A stretch of DNA of 64,000 bases, taken from positions 639,941-703,940 of the forward strand of contig NZ_OOHN01000008.1 of NCBI RefSeq assembly GCF_900323545.1. The letters are read 5' to 3'. Positions 35,601 to 44,132 of this stretch are shown piece by piece. Each line of letters starts with the position of its first letter. Position 1 is the first letter of the stretch. A model generated the notes under the pieces. It made no database searches. It had not been told where the DNA came from and saw only the letters and a list, made by a program, of their open reading frames with translations. The stretch comes from Actinomyces sp. Marseille-P3109 (GTDB taxonomy: Bacteria > Actinomycetota > Actinomycetes > Actinomycetales > Actinomycetaceae). The position numbers and the translations under genes are program-made.

Positions 35601-36055
35601 CGCAGGGGTCCGGCCAGGAGCAGGACGGGGACCGCGAGGGCGGCATCGACGAGACCGCCGACAAGAAGGGCGGCGTGAAGGAGGAGCAGAGCCCTCAGTC
35701 CGCGGACAAGCAGACGAAGACCAGGGCCAGGAAATCGACTGAGAGGAAGTCGACGAAGAAGGCCGGTAGGAAGTCCGAGAAGAGCACTGAGAAGAAGACC
35801 GAGAAGAAGTCGGCTAAGAAGAGCGCTGAGGACAAGGCTGAGGAGCCGGTCGGCGAGACGGTTGAGAAGCCGGCGGACAGCAGGCCCGTCAGGAGGACGA
35901 GGAGAAGGGCCTCCGCGAAGAGCGCCGCACCATCGACTGAGAACTCTCAGGCCGACAGCGGTGGCGGCGCGGATCCCGCGGGTGACTCCGAGCAGCCCGC
36001 CACTGCCTCGCCGACGCCGGAGAATTCTTCAGACGACCCGACGATGTCGGCCTAG
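32681..36055 (+). CDS. rne: Ribonuclease E/G family endoribonuclease with long disordered flanks
   Basis: Single-strand endoribonuclease of 1124 aa for rRNA/tRNA maturation and mRNA decay. The catalytic core spans about 440-890: S1 domain (VGNVYVGRVQNVLPSMEAAF), the DNase I-like site with DVNTGRFTG and VVIDFVDM (two metal-binding Asp), and the zinc-link CEHCKGRGF. The N-terminal 430 residues are acidic/Arg-rich and carry three imperfect repeats of the form RRRRKVxAAxAAPxxAP (near residues 27, 90 and 190). The C-terminal 220 residues are Lys/Glu/Ala rich, as in other actinobacterial RNase E proteins with unstructured arms. It heads the rne-rplU-rpmA-obgE block. Confidence 0.9.
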   Translation: MARRTTSESTESHEHEQDQAVGDAVSAPAPRRRRKVTAAAAAPAQAPAAEQPGATDPADVITSSAADDPDPEQPEPSAASVAPVVPSRRRRKVVAASAAPEAAPAAEPHVAGTEVGELDEPESAPVTDAAEAEAESRVEDEQADGANDAHDADDEGPDAQGGPDEETLREDQGEPEAPRLPAASLLFQAPDPSRARRRRRVTAATAAPQEAPTAARHQGASGWGEEPEDPEADSPAGAEGRVPDDEDDAGTSSPRGERAGGRSRRRRRAVAGAGASQKGRSASASPVEERDDDAESAAGSPEIDAAGGSQDDSQDEARDGGARRKRRRGGRGRRSRSRSEDSAPNEADDESRTTEDPSRSGGEGTGSAATSARETSADAAVEATAGAVSGSRRRRRRSRTRSEGGDPRDEVTALKGSTRLEAKRQRRREGRAAGRRRPIVTEAEFLARRESVDRQMIVRESDGLNQIAVLEDGLLVEHYVSRHTQTSMVGNVYVGRVQNVLPSMEAAFVDLGKGRNAVLYAGEVNWDAAGLEGRPRRIEDALSSGDTVLVQVTKDPIGHKGARLTSQITLAGRYLVLVPGGTMTGISRKLPDTERSRLKKILKRIVPDSAGVIVRTAAEGASQEQLTADVERLVAQWESIEKKASSVMKGSGKAPVLLKGEPELAVRVIRDVFNEDFRKLIVSGDKTWSTISQYIDDVSPDLAERLEHWTGPEDVFAAHRVDEQLAKGFDRKVWLPSGGTLVIDRTEAMTVIDVNTGRFTGAGGTLEETVTRNNLEAAEEIVRQLRLRDIGGMVVIDFVDMVLESNRDLVLRRLVECLGRDRTRHQVTEVTSLGLVQMTRKRVGQGLVEAFSTTCEHCKGRGFIVHDEPVENQQVDMSTSASRGGGRSRGRKNREEQAGSGKKDAQEVKGKSGKGAGGTKGSARHDAVASPESGADDEARAAVRGALAQIAAAAEQAHKDAQEAAQDAQGLEGSQGSGQEQDGDREGGIDETADKKGGVKEEQSPQSADKQTKTRARKSTERKSTKKAGRKSEKSTEKKTEKKSAKKSAEDKAEEPVGETVEKPADSRPVRRTRRRASAKSAAPSTENSQADSGGGADPAGDSEQPATASPTPENSSDDPTMSA

Positions 36056-36107
36056 CCTCCGTACGACCTTCGTGCCCAAGAACACAGGGGGCAGAACGGG
36101 GAGGAGG

Positions 36108-36136
36108 TTGGTGCTGGGAGCAGGATCGCCTAAAGT
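36108..36136 (+). promoter_or_regulatory. rplU-rpmA promoter
   Basis: -35 TTGGTG (36108-36113) and -10 TAAAGT (36131-36136) are 17 bp apart, giving a leader of about 100 nt before rplU. Confidence 0.6.
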
Positions 36137-36187
36137 TATCCGTCGGTGCGTCTTGCGCCATTGCCCAGGACAGGGCCCTCCCGGTGA

Positions 36188-36218
36188 GGCTCACGGAAGC
36201 CTTTCCGTGCGTGAGAGC
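36188..36218 (+). promoter_or_regulatory. Hairpin in the rplU leader
   Basis: CACGGAA-GCCT-TTCCGTG (36192-36209) is a perfect 7-bp hairpin. The flanking GGCTCACG and CGTGAGAGCC can pair in an alternative, longer arrangement. L21 leaders are known autoregulatory elements in some bacteria. Whether this is one is inferred. Confidence 0.4.
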
Positions 36219-36250
36219 CTTTCGAAGAATCTACAGAGATGAGCATTCAA

Positions 36251-36559
36251 GTGGTCTACGCGATCGTCAAGGCCGGCGGCCGTCAGGAGAAGGTCTCCGT
36301 CGGCGACGTCGTGGTTGTCGACAAGCTTGCTGGTGAGATCGGCGACGAGGTCACCCTCGCCCCCGTCATGCTGGTGGACGGCGACAAGGTGACCACCTCT
36401 GCCGCCGACCTGGCCAAGTCCTCCGTCACCGCCGAGATCATCGGTGACGAGAAGGGCCCCAAGATCAACATCCTCAAGTTCAAGAACAAGACCGGCTTCC
36501 GCAAGCGCCAGGGCCACCGCGCTCAGCTGACGGCCGTCAAGGTCACCGCCATCAAGTGA
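36251..36559 (+). CDS. rplU: 50S ribosomal protein L21
   Basis: Ribosomal protein L21, 102 aa from a GTG at 36251, reading [15 protein letters not shown] as is usual for the family. An ATG four codons upstream at 36239 is in frame and gives the N-terminal extension MSIQ; neither start has a strong Shine-Dalgarno, so the choice rests on family length. The [17 protein letters not shown] segment near the C-terminus is the RNA-binding signature. It is followed by rpmA after 69 nt. Confidence 0.93.
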   Translation: MVYAIVKAGGRQEKVSVGDVVVVDKLAGEIGDEVTLAPVMLVDGDKVTTSAADLAKSSVTAEIIGDEKGPKINILKFKNKTGFRKRQGHRAQLTAVKVTAIK

Positions 36560-36628
36560 CCGCCCCGGCGTCAGCCAGCGCGCGGGCATCCTGAACGCAC
36601 ACGCTCGAGAAGAAAGAAGCCTTAAACC

Positions 36629-36886
36629 ATGGCACACAAGAAGGGTCTTGGTTCCTCCCGTAACGGCCGTGACTCCAACGCGCAGCGCCTCGGCGTCAAG
36701 CGCTTCGGCGGTCAGTTCGTCAAGGCCGGCGAGATCATCGTCCGCCAGCGCGGCACCCACTTCCACCCCGGCCGCAACGTCGGCCGCGGCAACGACGACA
36801 CCCTGTTCGCCACCGCAGCCGGCAACGTCGAGTTCGGCACCTTCCGTGGCCGCCGGGTCGTCAACGTCGTGCTCCCCGAGGCCTGA
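36629..36886 (+). CDS. rpmA: 50S ribosomal protein L27
   Basis: Ribosomal protein L27 of 85 aa, located near the peptidyl-transferase centre. [16 protein letters not shown] at the N-terminus shows that no Firmicutes-type cleaved leader is present. [16 protein letters not shown] is the family signature. It starts at an ATG with an AG-rich stretch (GAGAAGAAAGAAG) upstream. Confidence 0.97.
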   Translation: MAHKKGLGSSRNGRDSNAQRLGVKRFGGQFVKAGEIIVRQRGTHFHPGRNVGRGNDDTLFATAAGNVEFGTFRGRRVVNVVLPEA

Positions 36887-36911
36887 GCCCCGAGCACATC
36901 GCACGTCGCAT

Positions 36912-36941
36912 GAGGGCGGACGGCAGCTGCCGTCCGCCCTC
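36912..36941. terminator. Perfect 30-bp palindrome between rpmA and obgE
   Basis: GAGGGCGGACGGCAG (36912-36926) is followed at once by its exact reverse complement (36927-36941). It would fold to a 13-bp GC-rich stem. There is no T-tract, so it may act as a U-less actinobacterial terminator or attenuator that lowers obgE expression relative to the ribosomal genes. Confidence 0.6.
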
Positions 36942-36970
36942 GCGCTATCCCCGGACTCACAGGAGACCCC

Positions 36971-38572
36971 ATGCCCAGCTTCATTGACCGAGTGGTCCTC
37001 CACGTGGCCGGCGGCGACGGCGGCAACGGCTGCACCTCCGTGCACCGTGAGAAGTTCAAGCCCCTGGCCGGGCCCGACGGCGGCGACGGCGGTCACGGCG
37101 GGGACGTCGTCCTGAGCGTCGACCCCCGGGTGACGACCCTGCTGAGCTACCACCGCTCCCCGCACCAGCGGGCCGGTAGCGGCACCCCCGGTATGGGCGA
37201 CTGGCGCCGCGGCACCGACGGCAAGGACCTCGTCCTGCCCGTGCCCGAGGGCACCGTCGTCAAGTATGCCGGAGGTCAGGTCATCGCCGACCTCGTGGGG
37301 GAGGGTGCCAGCATCGTCGTCGCCGAGGGCGGCACCGGCGGGCGCGGCAACTTCTCCCTGGCCTCCTCCAAGCGCAAGGCCCCCGGCTTCCACCTCCTGG
37401 GCGAGCCCGGCCAGGCCAGGGACATCACCTTGGAGCTCAAGACCATCGCCGACGTCGCTCTGGTGGGCTATCCCAGCGCCGGCAAGTCCTCCCTCATCGC
37501 CGCCATGAGCGCGGCCCGCCCCAAGATCGCCGACTACCCCTTCACGACCCTTGTGCCCAACCTCGGGGTCGTCGAGGCCGGCGACGTCCGCTTCACGATC
37601 GCCGACGTCCCCGGACTCATCCCCGGCGCCTCCCAGGGCAAGGGGCTGGGACTGGACTTCCTGCGGCACATCGAGCGCTGCGCCGTCATCGTCCACGTCC
37701 TGGACTGCGCCACCCTCGAGCCTGGCCGTGACCCCCTGTCCGACCTGGACACCATCGAGGCCGAGCTCGCCGCCTACTCCGAGCGCCTCGGGGACCAGGA
37801 GGACGATCCCGCCCTCACCGGCCGTGTCCCCCTCATGGAGCGGCCCCGCATCGTGGTGCTCAACAAGGTCGACGTCCCCGACGCCGCCGAGCTCGCCGAA
37901 TTCGTGCGCGCCGACATCGAGGCCCGGGGCCTGCCCGTCCACATCGTCTCGGCGGTAGCCCACACAGGGCTGCGGCCCCTGTCCTTCGCCCTGGCCGGTG
38001 AGGTCGAGCGGGCCCGCGAGATGGCCCCGGCGGCGGCCCCCCAGGGCGATGGCGAGTTGAGCGTGCCCGACGGGTCGCGTCCGGTCATCCGCCCCGCCGC
38101 GGTCGGGCGCCGTGAGAAGGAGCCCGTCGCCCGGGTGCGCCTGCTGGCCCACCCCAGCGAGGGGCAGGTCTACCAGGTCCGCGGTCAGCGCCCCGAGCGA
38201 TGGGTGCGTCAGACCGACTTCTCCAACGATGAGGCGGTCGGCTACCTCGCCGACCGGCTGGCCGCGGCCGGGGTTGAGGACGAGCTCGTCAAGGCCGGCG
38301 CCCACGCCGGTGACACCGTCCTCATCGGCGAGGTCGACGGGGGAGTGCTCTTCACCTGGGAGCCCTCGATGACCACCGGCCCTGAGCTGCTGGGCGCCCG
38401 CGGCACCGACCTGCGCCTGGAGGGCAGCCGGCGTCGGACCAACGTGGAGCGGCGCAGCCAGTACCACGAGATGATGGATGCCAAGGAGGCCGCGCGCCAG
38501 CAGCTGCGCGACGAGGCCGCCGAGGGCCTGTGGACCGACGCCACCACCTGGCACGAGGGCGATGAGGACTGA
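36971..38572 (+). CDS. obgE: GTPase Obg
   Basis: Ribosome-assembly GTPase of 533 aa. The glycine-rich Obg fold covers 1-160 ([15 protein letters not shown]). The G domain has GYPSAGKSS (G1), TTL (G2), DVPGLI (G3) and NKVD (G4). An OCT domain follows at about 355-430, and a charged tail, longer than in E. coli, ends the protein. The ATG follows AGGAG. The last 11 nt overlap proB. Confidence 0.96.
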   Translation: MPSFIDRVVLHVAGGDGGNGCTSVHREKFKPLAGPDGGDGGHGGDVVLSVDPRVTTLLSYHRSPHQRAGSGTPGMGDWRRGTDGKDLVLPVPEGTVVKYAGGQVIADLVGEGASIVVAEGGTGGRGNFSLASSKRKAPGFHLLGEPGQARDITLELKTIADVALVGYPSAGKSSLIAAMSAARPKIADYPFTTLVPNLGVVEAGDVRFTIADVPGLIPGASQGKGLGLDFLRHIERCAVIVHVLDCATLEPGRDPLSDLDTIEAELAAYSERLGDQEDDPALTGRVPLMERPRIVVLNKVDVPDAAELAEFVRADIEARGLPVHIVSAVAHTGLRPLSFALAGEVERAREMAPAAAPQGDGELSVPDGSRPVIRPAAVGRREKEPVARVRLLAHPSEGQVYQVRGQRPERWVRQTDFSNDEAVGYLADRLAAAGVEDELVKAGAHAGDTVLIGEVDGGVLFTWEPSMTTGPELLGARGTDLRLEGSRRRTNVERRSQYHEMMDAKEAARQQLRDEAAEGLWTDATTWHEGDED

Positions 38573-39761
38573 CGGGCGGGCACCGGTGACTCAATCAGAG
38601 ACTGTCAGCAACGCCGGCGGCCGCTGCGCGGGTAGGCGCCCGGACCGCCTGCCCGAAGGCTCCCGCGTGGTGGTCAAGATCGGCTCCTCCTCGCTGACGC
38701 GCGCCGACGGCGGGCTCGACCTCAACCGCATCGACATCCTGGCCGGCCTCATCGCCGGCATGCGGCGACGCGGACACGACGTCGTCCTCGTCTCCTCCGG
38801 GGCCGTCGCCTCTGGCCTGGCACCCCTGGGGCTGGACCGGCGCCCCGACGAGCTGCGCCTCCTGCAGGCCGCCGCCTCGGTGGGGCAGGGGCGGCTCGCT
38901 GCCCGCTGGGAGACCGCGATGAGCGCCTACGGACTCGTGACCGCCCAGGTCCTCCTGACCGCCCACGACGTCGCCATCCGCAGCCACTACCGCACGGTAC
39001 GCGCCACCTTCGACTCCCTGCTCTCACTGGGGGCCGTCCCCATCATCAACGAGAACGACGCGGTGGCCACCAGCGAGTTCAGCCTCGGCGACAACGACCG
39101 CCTCGCGGCCCTCGTGGCCCACCTGGTGACCGCCGACGTCCTCGTGCTGCTCACCGACGTCGACGGCCTGTGGACCGCGCGGCCCGGGACACCCGGCGCC
39201 GAGCCCATCCGACACGTGCGTACAGCCGACGACCTGGAGGGGGTCAGTGTCTCCGGGCGCGGTTCCTTCGTGGGGACCGGCGGCATGACCACCAAGCTCC
39301 AAGCCGCCACCATCGCCTGCGCCTCGGGCACCACCACCCTCATCGCCCGCGCCGACGACGCCGCCCTCCTCCTCGGGGAGATCCAGGTTCCAGCAGCCCT
39401 GGGCACCTGGTTCGAACCCACCGGGCCGCACCGTCCCAGCCGCCGGCTGTGGATGGCCCACGCCTCCCAGCCCGAGGGGCGCCTCCTCATCGACGCCGGC
39501 GCCGCCCGGGCCCTGACAGTCGGTAAGAAGTCTCTTCTGCTGCCCGGCCTGACTGGCGTCGACGGCGACTTCGAGTCCGGGGCCGTGGTCGACGTCGTCG
39601 GCCCGGAGCGCACACTGGCCCGCGGGATCTGCCGCTACGCCGCTGCCGAGCTGCGCGAGGTCCTGACCGCCCGGGCCGCAGGTGCGCCGGCGCCCGACCA
39701 TGTGGCTCCCGTCGTCCACCGCGACGACCTCGCCGAGCTGCCCCGTACTGCCGGAGTCTGA
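38562..39761 (+). CDS. proB: Glutamate 5-kinase
   Basis: First enzyme of proline synthesis, making gamma-glutamyl phosphate. The kinase domain has [32 protein letters not shown] and [16 protein letters not shown] domain follows ([13 protein letters not shown] to about the C-terminus), so this is the full-length type (399 aa). The ATG at 38562 overlaps obgE. A GTG at 38586 is an alternative that would drop an unconserved 8-residue leader. It is separated from proA by about 200 nt with its own promoter. Confidence 0.94.
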   Translation: MRTDGRAPVTQSETVSNAGGRCAGRRPDRLPEGSRVVVKIGSSSLTRADGGLDLNRIDILAGLIAGMRRRGHDVVLVSSGAVASGLAPLGLDRRPDELRLLQAAASVGQGRLAARWETAMSAYGLVTAQVLLTAHDVAIRSHYRTVRATFDSLLSLGAVPIINENDAVATSEFSLGDNDRLAALVAHLVTADVLVLLTDVDGLWTARPGTPGAEPIRHVRTADDLEGVSVSGRGSFVGTGGMTTKLQAATIACASGTTTLIARADDAALLLGEIQVPAALGTWFEPTGPHRPSRRLWMAHASQPEGRLLIDAGAARALTVGKKSLLLPGLTGVDGDFESGAVVDVVGPERTLARGICRYAAAELREVLTARAAGAPAPDHVAPVVHRDDLAELPRTAGV

Positions 39762-39951
39762 GGATGTCACCTCAGGAACAGGAGTGAACTGCGGCGATTC
39801 GAGCGATCGGTAGGACACGATGGGTGGGTGAGCCACTCGCTCCCGCAGCAGCCCTCTGGTCAGCCTCCCGCCGGGCCGTGAATGCAGTCGCCGCCTTCCC
39901 GCCAGTGGTTTGCCCGGTCCGCTGGGACTCCTCCTGACGAGGGGATTCTTC

Positions 39952-39957
39952 TATGGT
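39952..39957 (+). promoter_or_regulatory. -10 box of proA, leaderless type
   Basis: TATGGT lies 6 nt before the ATG at 39964, so the in-frame frame extension to 39910 is not expected to be translated. Confidence 0.5.
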
Positions 39958-39963
39958 GGTCCC

Positions 39964-41259
39964 ATGAACGACGTCGACGCCCACGAGCTCGTCACCGCAG
40001 CCGCCCGCGCCGCCCGCACCGCGCAACGAAGCCTGGCCAGAGCCCCGCGCGCCGTCAAGGACGCCGCCCTGGAGGCCATGGCCCACAGCCTCACCGAGCA
40101 CACCGAGGCCATCCTGAGCGCCAACGCCGCCGACCTGGAGCGCGGACACGACTCCGGGATGAAGCCCGGACTCCTGGACCGCCTGGCTCTTGACGCCGGC
40201 CGCCTGGCAGGCATCGCCGACTCCCTGCGGGAGGTCGCGGCCCTGCCCGACCCCGTGGGGCAGGTCGTCGACGGCTCGGTCATGCCCAACGGGCTGCGGG
40301 TGCGCCGGGTGCGGGTGCCCCTGGGCGTCGTCGGCATGATCTACGAGGCCCGCCCCAACGTCACCGTCGACACCGCCGCCCTGGCCGTCAAGTCCGGCAA
40401 CGCCATCATCCTGCGTGGAGGCAGCGCCGCCCAGGACTCCAACGCCGCCATCGTGGCGGCCCTGCGCAGTGCCCTGGACTCTCAGGGACTGCCCGCGGAC
40501 CTCGTCACGAGCGTGGACGCCGCCGGACGGGACGGGGCCCGCGCCCTCATGCGGGCCCACGGCCTGGTCGACGCCCTCGTGCCTCGCGGCGGGGCCGGTC
40601 TCATTCGCACCGTCGTCGAGCAGTCCACCGTTCCGGTCATCGAGACCGGCTCGGGGAACTGCCACGTCTACGTGGACGCCAGCGCCGATCTCCAGGCCGC
40701 GATGGACATCATCGTCAATGCCAAGACCCAGCGCGTCGGCGTGTGCAACGCTGCCGAGACTCTCCTGGTCCACGCCGACGTGGCCGCCGCCTACCTGCCG
40801 GACGCGGCCACAGCCCTGTGGGACCGGAACACCGCGTTGCACGCCGACCCCGTCGCCCACCGGATCCTGACCGAAACCGCCACCGGCAGCGGATGCGAGG
40901 CCCTCCTGACCGAGGCCACCGAGGAGGATTGGGACACCGAGTACGGCTCGCTGGACCTGGCCGTGCGCGTTGTCGAGAGCCTGGATGAGGCCATCGACCA
41001 TATCCGGGCCCACACCACCGGGCACACCGAGGCGATTCTCGCCCAGGACGTGAGCGTTATCAACGACTTCATCGCGGGCATGGACTCAGCAGCCATCATG
41101 GTCAACGCCTCGACCCGCTTCACCGACGGCGGCCAGCTCGGGCTGGGGGCGGAGCTGGGCATCTCCACCCAGAAGCTCCACGCCCGCGGACCCATGGGGC
41201 TGACCGAGCTGACCACGACCACCTGGATCGTCGAGGGCGACGGGCACACCCGACCCTGA
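39964..41259 (+). CDS. proA: Gamma-glutamyl phosphate reductase
   Basis: Reduces gamma-glutamyl phosphate to glutamate semialdehyde in proline synthesis. The 431-aa protein of the ALDH superfamily has VPLGVVGMIYEARPNVT, ALAVKSGNAIILRGG, ETGSGNCHVYVD and the catalytic Cys in RVGVCNAAETLLVH. The C-terminal GLGAELGISTQKLHARGPMG is typical. The ATG is chosen from the TAnnnT box 6 nt upstream. In related genomes nadD tends to follow, but here a block of about 14 kb intervenes. Confidence 0.95.
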   Translation: MNDVDAHELVTAAARAARTAQRSLARAPRAVKDAALEAMAHSLTEHTEAILSANAADLERGHDSGMKPGLLDRLALDAGRLAGIADSLREVAALPDPVGQVVDGSVMPNGLRVRRVRVPLGVVGMIYEARPNVTVDTAALAVKSGNAIILRGGSAAQDSNAAIVAALRSALDSQGLPADLVTSVDAAGRDGARALMRAHGLVDALVPRGGAGLIRTVVEQSTVPVIETGSGNCHVYVDASADLQAAMDIIVNAKTQRVGVCNAAETLLVHADVAAAYLPDAATALWDRNTALHADPVAHRILTETATGSGCEALLTEATEEDWDTEYGSLDLAVRVVESLDEAIDHIRAHTTGHTEAILAQDVSVINDFIAGMDSAAIMVNASTRFTDGGQLGLGAELGISTQKLHARGPMGLTELTTTTWIVEGDGHTRP

Positions 41260-41352
41260 GCCGCTCCGTGTTGGCTTCATTCCCTCTCTGCGATCGTTCC
41301 GAGCCTCTCTCGTACCTCGTACCCACGCTTTAATGTGTCGTTTGTGTTACGG

Positions 41353-41383
41353 TTGATGACGGCCTCACGAATTCAGGTAAAAT
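41353..41383 (+). promoter_or_regulatory. Promoter of the acidic membrane protein gene
   Basis: TTGATG (41353-41358) and TAAAAT (41378-41383) stand 19 bp apart in an AT-rich stretch, giving a leader of about 54 nt. The spacing is a little long but the -10 box is good. Confidence 0.5.
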
Positions 41384-41443
41384 TGTGGGGCTGGGGGAAC
41401 ACGTGCAGGGAAGTCAGACAGAAGCCGGACAAGGGGGCACTGT

Positions 41444-41917
41444 ATGCGTAACCTGATTCGCCGGGTCGGCCGCGGGCGCGTCATCGCTACGGCGGTCGTG
41501 GTCGTCACTGCGGGGCTCCTGGTCGGGGTCACCCGTATGGTGTTCTTCCACCCCACCGAGTCCGCGAGTGAGCCGGGCATCGTCCTGAACGGTACCCCCG
41601 GGGAGACCTCGTCGCAGTCCTCGACCTCCGTGTCACCGGGCCAGGTCGGCGGTGCCAGCAGCACCCAGTATGAGCAGCACGATGTCGAGGCGGAGTCCTC
41701 CGGGGCTCCGGGCCACTCGCCCCAGCAGGTTGAGCCCGAGCCGCCGGTCGCCGTCGACCATGGCGTCCGTCAGGTGGCGCCCGCCGCCCCTGCCGTCCCC
41801 GCCACGAACGAGAGATCCGGTAACGGCAACTCGAACGTCAGCGACGATGACGACGACGCGAAGGGCTCGGTGCCCGACGTCGACACTGACGACCATGACA
41901 ACGACATCGACGACTGA
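41444..41917 (+). CDS. Single-pass membrane protein with acidic extracytoplasmic tail
   Basis: Not recognised as a known family. The 157-aa protein begins with a basic patch (RNLIRRVGRGR) and one hydrophobic helix at about 13-35, then a disordered Ser/Pro/Gly/Gln-rich region and a highly acidic end (DDDDDAK...DTDDHDNDIDD). This predicts an N-in, C-out anchor with an acidic extracytoplasmic tail, which could bind Ca2+ or cationic surface molecules. It converges on the adjacent two-component system with 48 nt between stops. It may be a target or partner of that system, but nothing in the sequence proves it. Confidence 0.65.
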   Translation: MRNLIRRVGRGRVIATAVVVVTAGLLVGVTRMVFFHPTESASEPGIVLNGTPGETSSQSSTSVSPGQVGGASSTQYEQHDVEAESSGAPGHSPQQVEPEPPVAVDHGVRQVAPAAPAVPATNERSGNGNSNVSDDDDDAKGSVPDVDTDDHDNDIDD

Positions 41918-41965
41918 CGCGCATGACGCACTGACCAGCCGCCCCGGATGCTCGAGGGGCCGGAG

Positions 41966-42625
41966 TCAGACGAGCCGGTAGCCCATGCCGCGCACCGTCT
42001 CCACCCGGTCCTTGCCCAGCTTGTTGCGCAGGTAGGAGACATAGACCTCCACCACATTGGACCCCGGGTCGAAGTCCAGCCCCCACACGGCGCTCAGGAG
42101 CTGTTCGCGGCTGAGAACCTGACCGGGGTGACGCATGAAGGTCTCGGCCAGGGCGAACTCCCTGGCGGAGAGCTCCACCTTCCGACCCTCCAGTTCCAGG
42201 GTGCGGGTGCGCAGGTCGAGGACCATGTCGCGGTGGGTCAACCGCATCTGGTCGGTTCCTGTGACCTCCGGACGCAGCCGTACCCGGATACGGGCCAGGA
42301 GCTCCTCGAAGGAGAACGGTTTGGGTATGTAGTCGTCGGCGCCGCCCTCGAGGCCGGCGACGCGGTCGGCCACCGAGGAGCGCGCCGTGAGCATGATGAC
42401 CGGCGCCGCTACCCCCTGACCGCGAAGCCGCTGGAGCACCTCGAAGCCGTCGATGTCGGGAAGGCCCACGTCCAGGATGATGAGGTCGAAGCTCTCCTGG
42501 AGCGCGAGCGTCACGGCCTCCAGGCCCGCAGAGGTGGTGTGCGTGGTGAACCCGGCCGCCTTGAGTCCCTTGGTGAGGAAGGCGACGATCCGGGGCTCGT
42601 CCTCAACGATCAGGATGCTGCTCAT
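41966..42625 (-). CDS. OmpR-family response regulator
   Basis: Response regulator of 219 aa. The receiver has VEDEP near the start, the phospho-acceptor Asp in IILDVGLPDIDG, Thr in LTAR and Lys in IPKPF. The winged-helix DNA-binding domain includes LSAREFALAETFMRHPGQVLS (read as separate segments LSAREFAL and HPGQVLSREQLL) and ends VRGMGYRLV. It is encoded just upstream, in transcription order after, the sensor kinase gene (7-nt gap), giving a standard kinase-regulator operon. Confidence 0.93.
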   Translation of the reverse strand: MSSILIVEDEPRIVAFLTKGLKAAGFTTHTTSAGLEAVTLALQESFDLIILDVGLPDIDGFEVLQRLRGQGVAAPVIMLTARSSVADRVAGLEGGADDYIPKPFSFEELLARIRVRLRPEVTGTDQMRLTHRDMVLDLRTRTLELEGRKVELSAREFALAETFMRHPGQVLSREQLLSAVWGLDFDPGSNVVEVYVSYLRNKLGKDRVETVRGMGYRLV

Positions 42626-42632
42626 AGCGGAT

Positions 42633-44123
42633 TCACTCCTTGAGGGTGTGCGGATCGGGGGCGCCCGACTCGGACGAGATCTTGGCGCCTGGAACAGGTG
42701 CCAGGGGGATCCTCATGGTAAACACCGAGCCCTCTCCCACCTGGGAGTGTATGTCCAGCCGTCCGCCGTGCGCTGCGACGATCGTCTCCACGATACTCAG
42801 TCCCAGACCTGTTCCCGAGGCCAGTTCCTGAGCGCTGGTGGTGCGTTTGAACCGCTGGCGTACGACGTCGACTTCCTCGGGGGGAATCCCGATGCCCTCG
42901 TCACCCACCCACATCCGCAGGTGTTTGTCCCGGACAGCGGAGCCCAGACGGACGGTGCTGCAGTTCTCGGAGTACTTCACGGCGTTGGCCACCAGCTGGA
43001 GCCAGGCCTGGGTGATTCGGGTGGGGTCGATCATGGCCCGGGTGAAGGCCACCGACTCCAGCTGCCAGCGGCGCTCACCCAGGGCGAGGGACTTGTCGAA
43101 GACCAGTTCGGTGAGCTCGGCGACGTCGGTGTCCACCGGTGTGACGAAGTCGCTCTGGGCGCTCTTGGCCAGCAGGATCAGATCATCGATGAGCACTCCC
43201 ATCCGGTCGAGCTCGTCAATGGCCAGCAGCTGGGTCTGGTGCACCTCCTCGGAGTCGGCCGGGTCGGTGAGCTCAAGGTGCCCACGGACCACGGCGATGG
43301 GCGTACGCAGCTCGTGGCCGACGTCGTCGAGCAGGTTGCGCTGCGCCTCCACCGAGGTCTGGACCCGGTCGAGCATCCGGTTGACGGTCGCGGCCAGGGC
43401 GGTCAGGTCGTCTCGGCCCTTGACCGGGACCCGGGTGGTCAGGTCGTCCTCGCCGATGGACTCGGTGGCGCGCCGCAGCTGCTCGATGGGGCGCAGGAGC
43501 CGCTCGACGGCGAACCAGGCCAGGCCCGTCACCAGGGCGACGGTGAAAACGGCCGCCGCGGCGTAGAAGGCCATGGTGCGCTGAAGCTGGGACTCGGCAA
43601 CCTTGAGGTCGATGACGTGCACGAGCGCCCCGTGTTGGGAACCGCCCTGGACCGGGACGACGAGAACCCGGTAGTTCGATGAGGGGGTGCGTACCGTCTC
43701 GATGACTGACTCCGATGCTGCGGCCTGGGAGGTCACTCGCTTGAGCAGGTCGGTGTCCTCCTCCGGGCGGAAGGAGACGTTGTCCGAGGACACCCAGGTC
43801 AGTACCGTGTTGGAGTTGGTCCCCACGAATCCGAGCTCGGCCTCACCCGGCCCCTCCGCGGTGCGCTGGATGTGGACGCGAAGAACAGAGGAGACGTCCT
43901 CCAGGGGCCGGCCGCTGGAGGGATCGACGCGGTCGGCGGCCAGCTGGCGGATCCGGTCGCGGCTGTGCTCAAGCCGGTTCGTGGCGTCGGCCGACACGCT
44001 CGAGTGTCCCAGTGCCCACACGATCGCCCCGCAGGTGACCAGTGCGATACTGGCGACCAGCACGATCGCCCACATGACGCGGGTACCTATGGTGAAGGTA
44101 CGGGTGGGCATCAGTGAGGTCAC
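42633..44123 (-). CDS. HAMP-domain sensor histidine kinase
   Basis: Membrane sensor kinase of 496 aa. One membrane helix is near residues 15-35 (MWAIVLVASIALV), then an extracytoplasmic sensor region of about 140 residues with no recognised domain, a second helix (AAVFTVALVTGLAWF), a HAMP linker, the H box VGHELRTPIAVVRG, N box NAVKYSE, and G boxes GDEGIGIP and GTGLGLSI. A GTG at 44123 is chosen, with a possible leaderless -10 CACAAT 6 nt upstream. An ATG 12 nt further in (44111) is an alternative. The frame runs further upstream but through the hairpins. Confidence 0.88.
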   Translation of the reverse strand: MTSLMPTRTFTIGTRVMWAIVLVASIALVTCGAIVWALGHSSVSADATNRLEHSRDRIRQLAADRVDPSSGRPLEDVSSVLRVHIQRTAEGPGEAELGFVGTNSNTVLTWVSSDNVSFRPEEDTDLLKRVTSQAAASESVIETVRTPSSNYRVLVVPVQGGSQHGALVHVIDLKVAESQLQRTMAFYAAAAVFTVALVTGLAWFAVERLLRPIEQLRRATESIGEDDLTTRVPVKGRDDLTALAATVNRMLDRVQTSVEAQRNLLDDVGHELRTPIAVVRGHLELTDPADSEEVHQTQLLAIDELDRMGVLIDDLILLAKSAQSDFVTPVDTDVAELTELVFDKSLALGERRWQLESVAFTRAMIDPTRITQAWLQLVANAVKYSENCSTVRLGSAVRDKHLRMWVGDEGIGIPPEEVDVVRQRFKRTTSAQELASGTGLGLSIVETIVAAHGGRLDIHSQVGEGSVFTMRIPLAPVPGAKISSESGAPDPHTLKE

Positions 44124-44132
44124 GTCGCCATT

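Noticed and set aside
35700..35880. Lys/Ser/Glu-rich repeats at the end of rne as a separate gene or assembly artefact
   Set aside because: The frame is continuous with rne, and Lys/Glu-rich C-terminal arms are normal for actinobacterial RNase E.
42453..43682. Plus-strand open frame across the sensor kinase and regulator genes
   Set aside because: No motif, and it spans two well-supported genes on the other strand.
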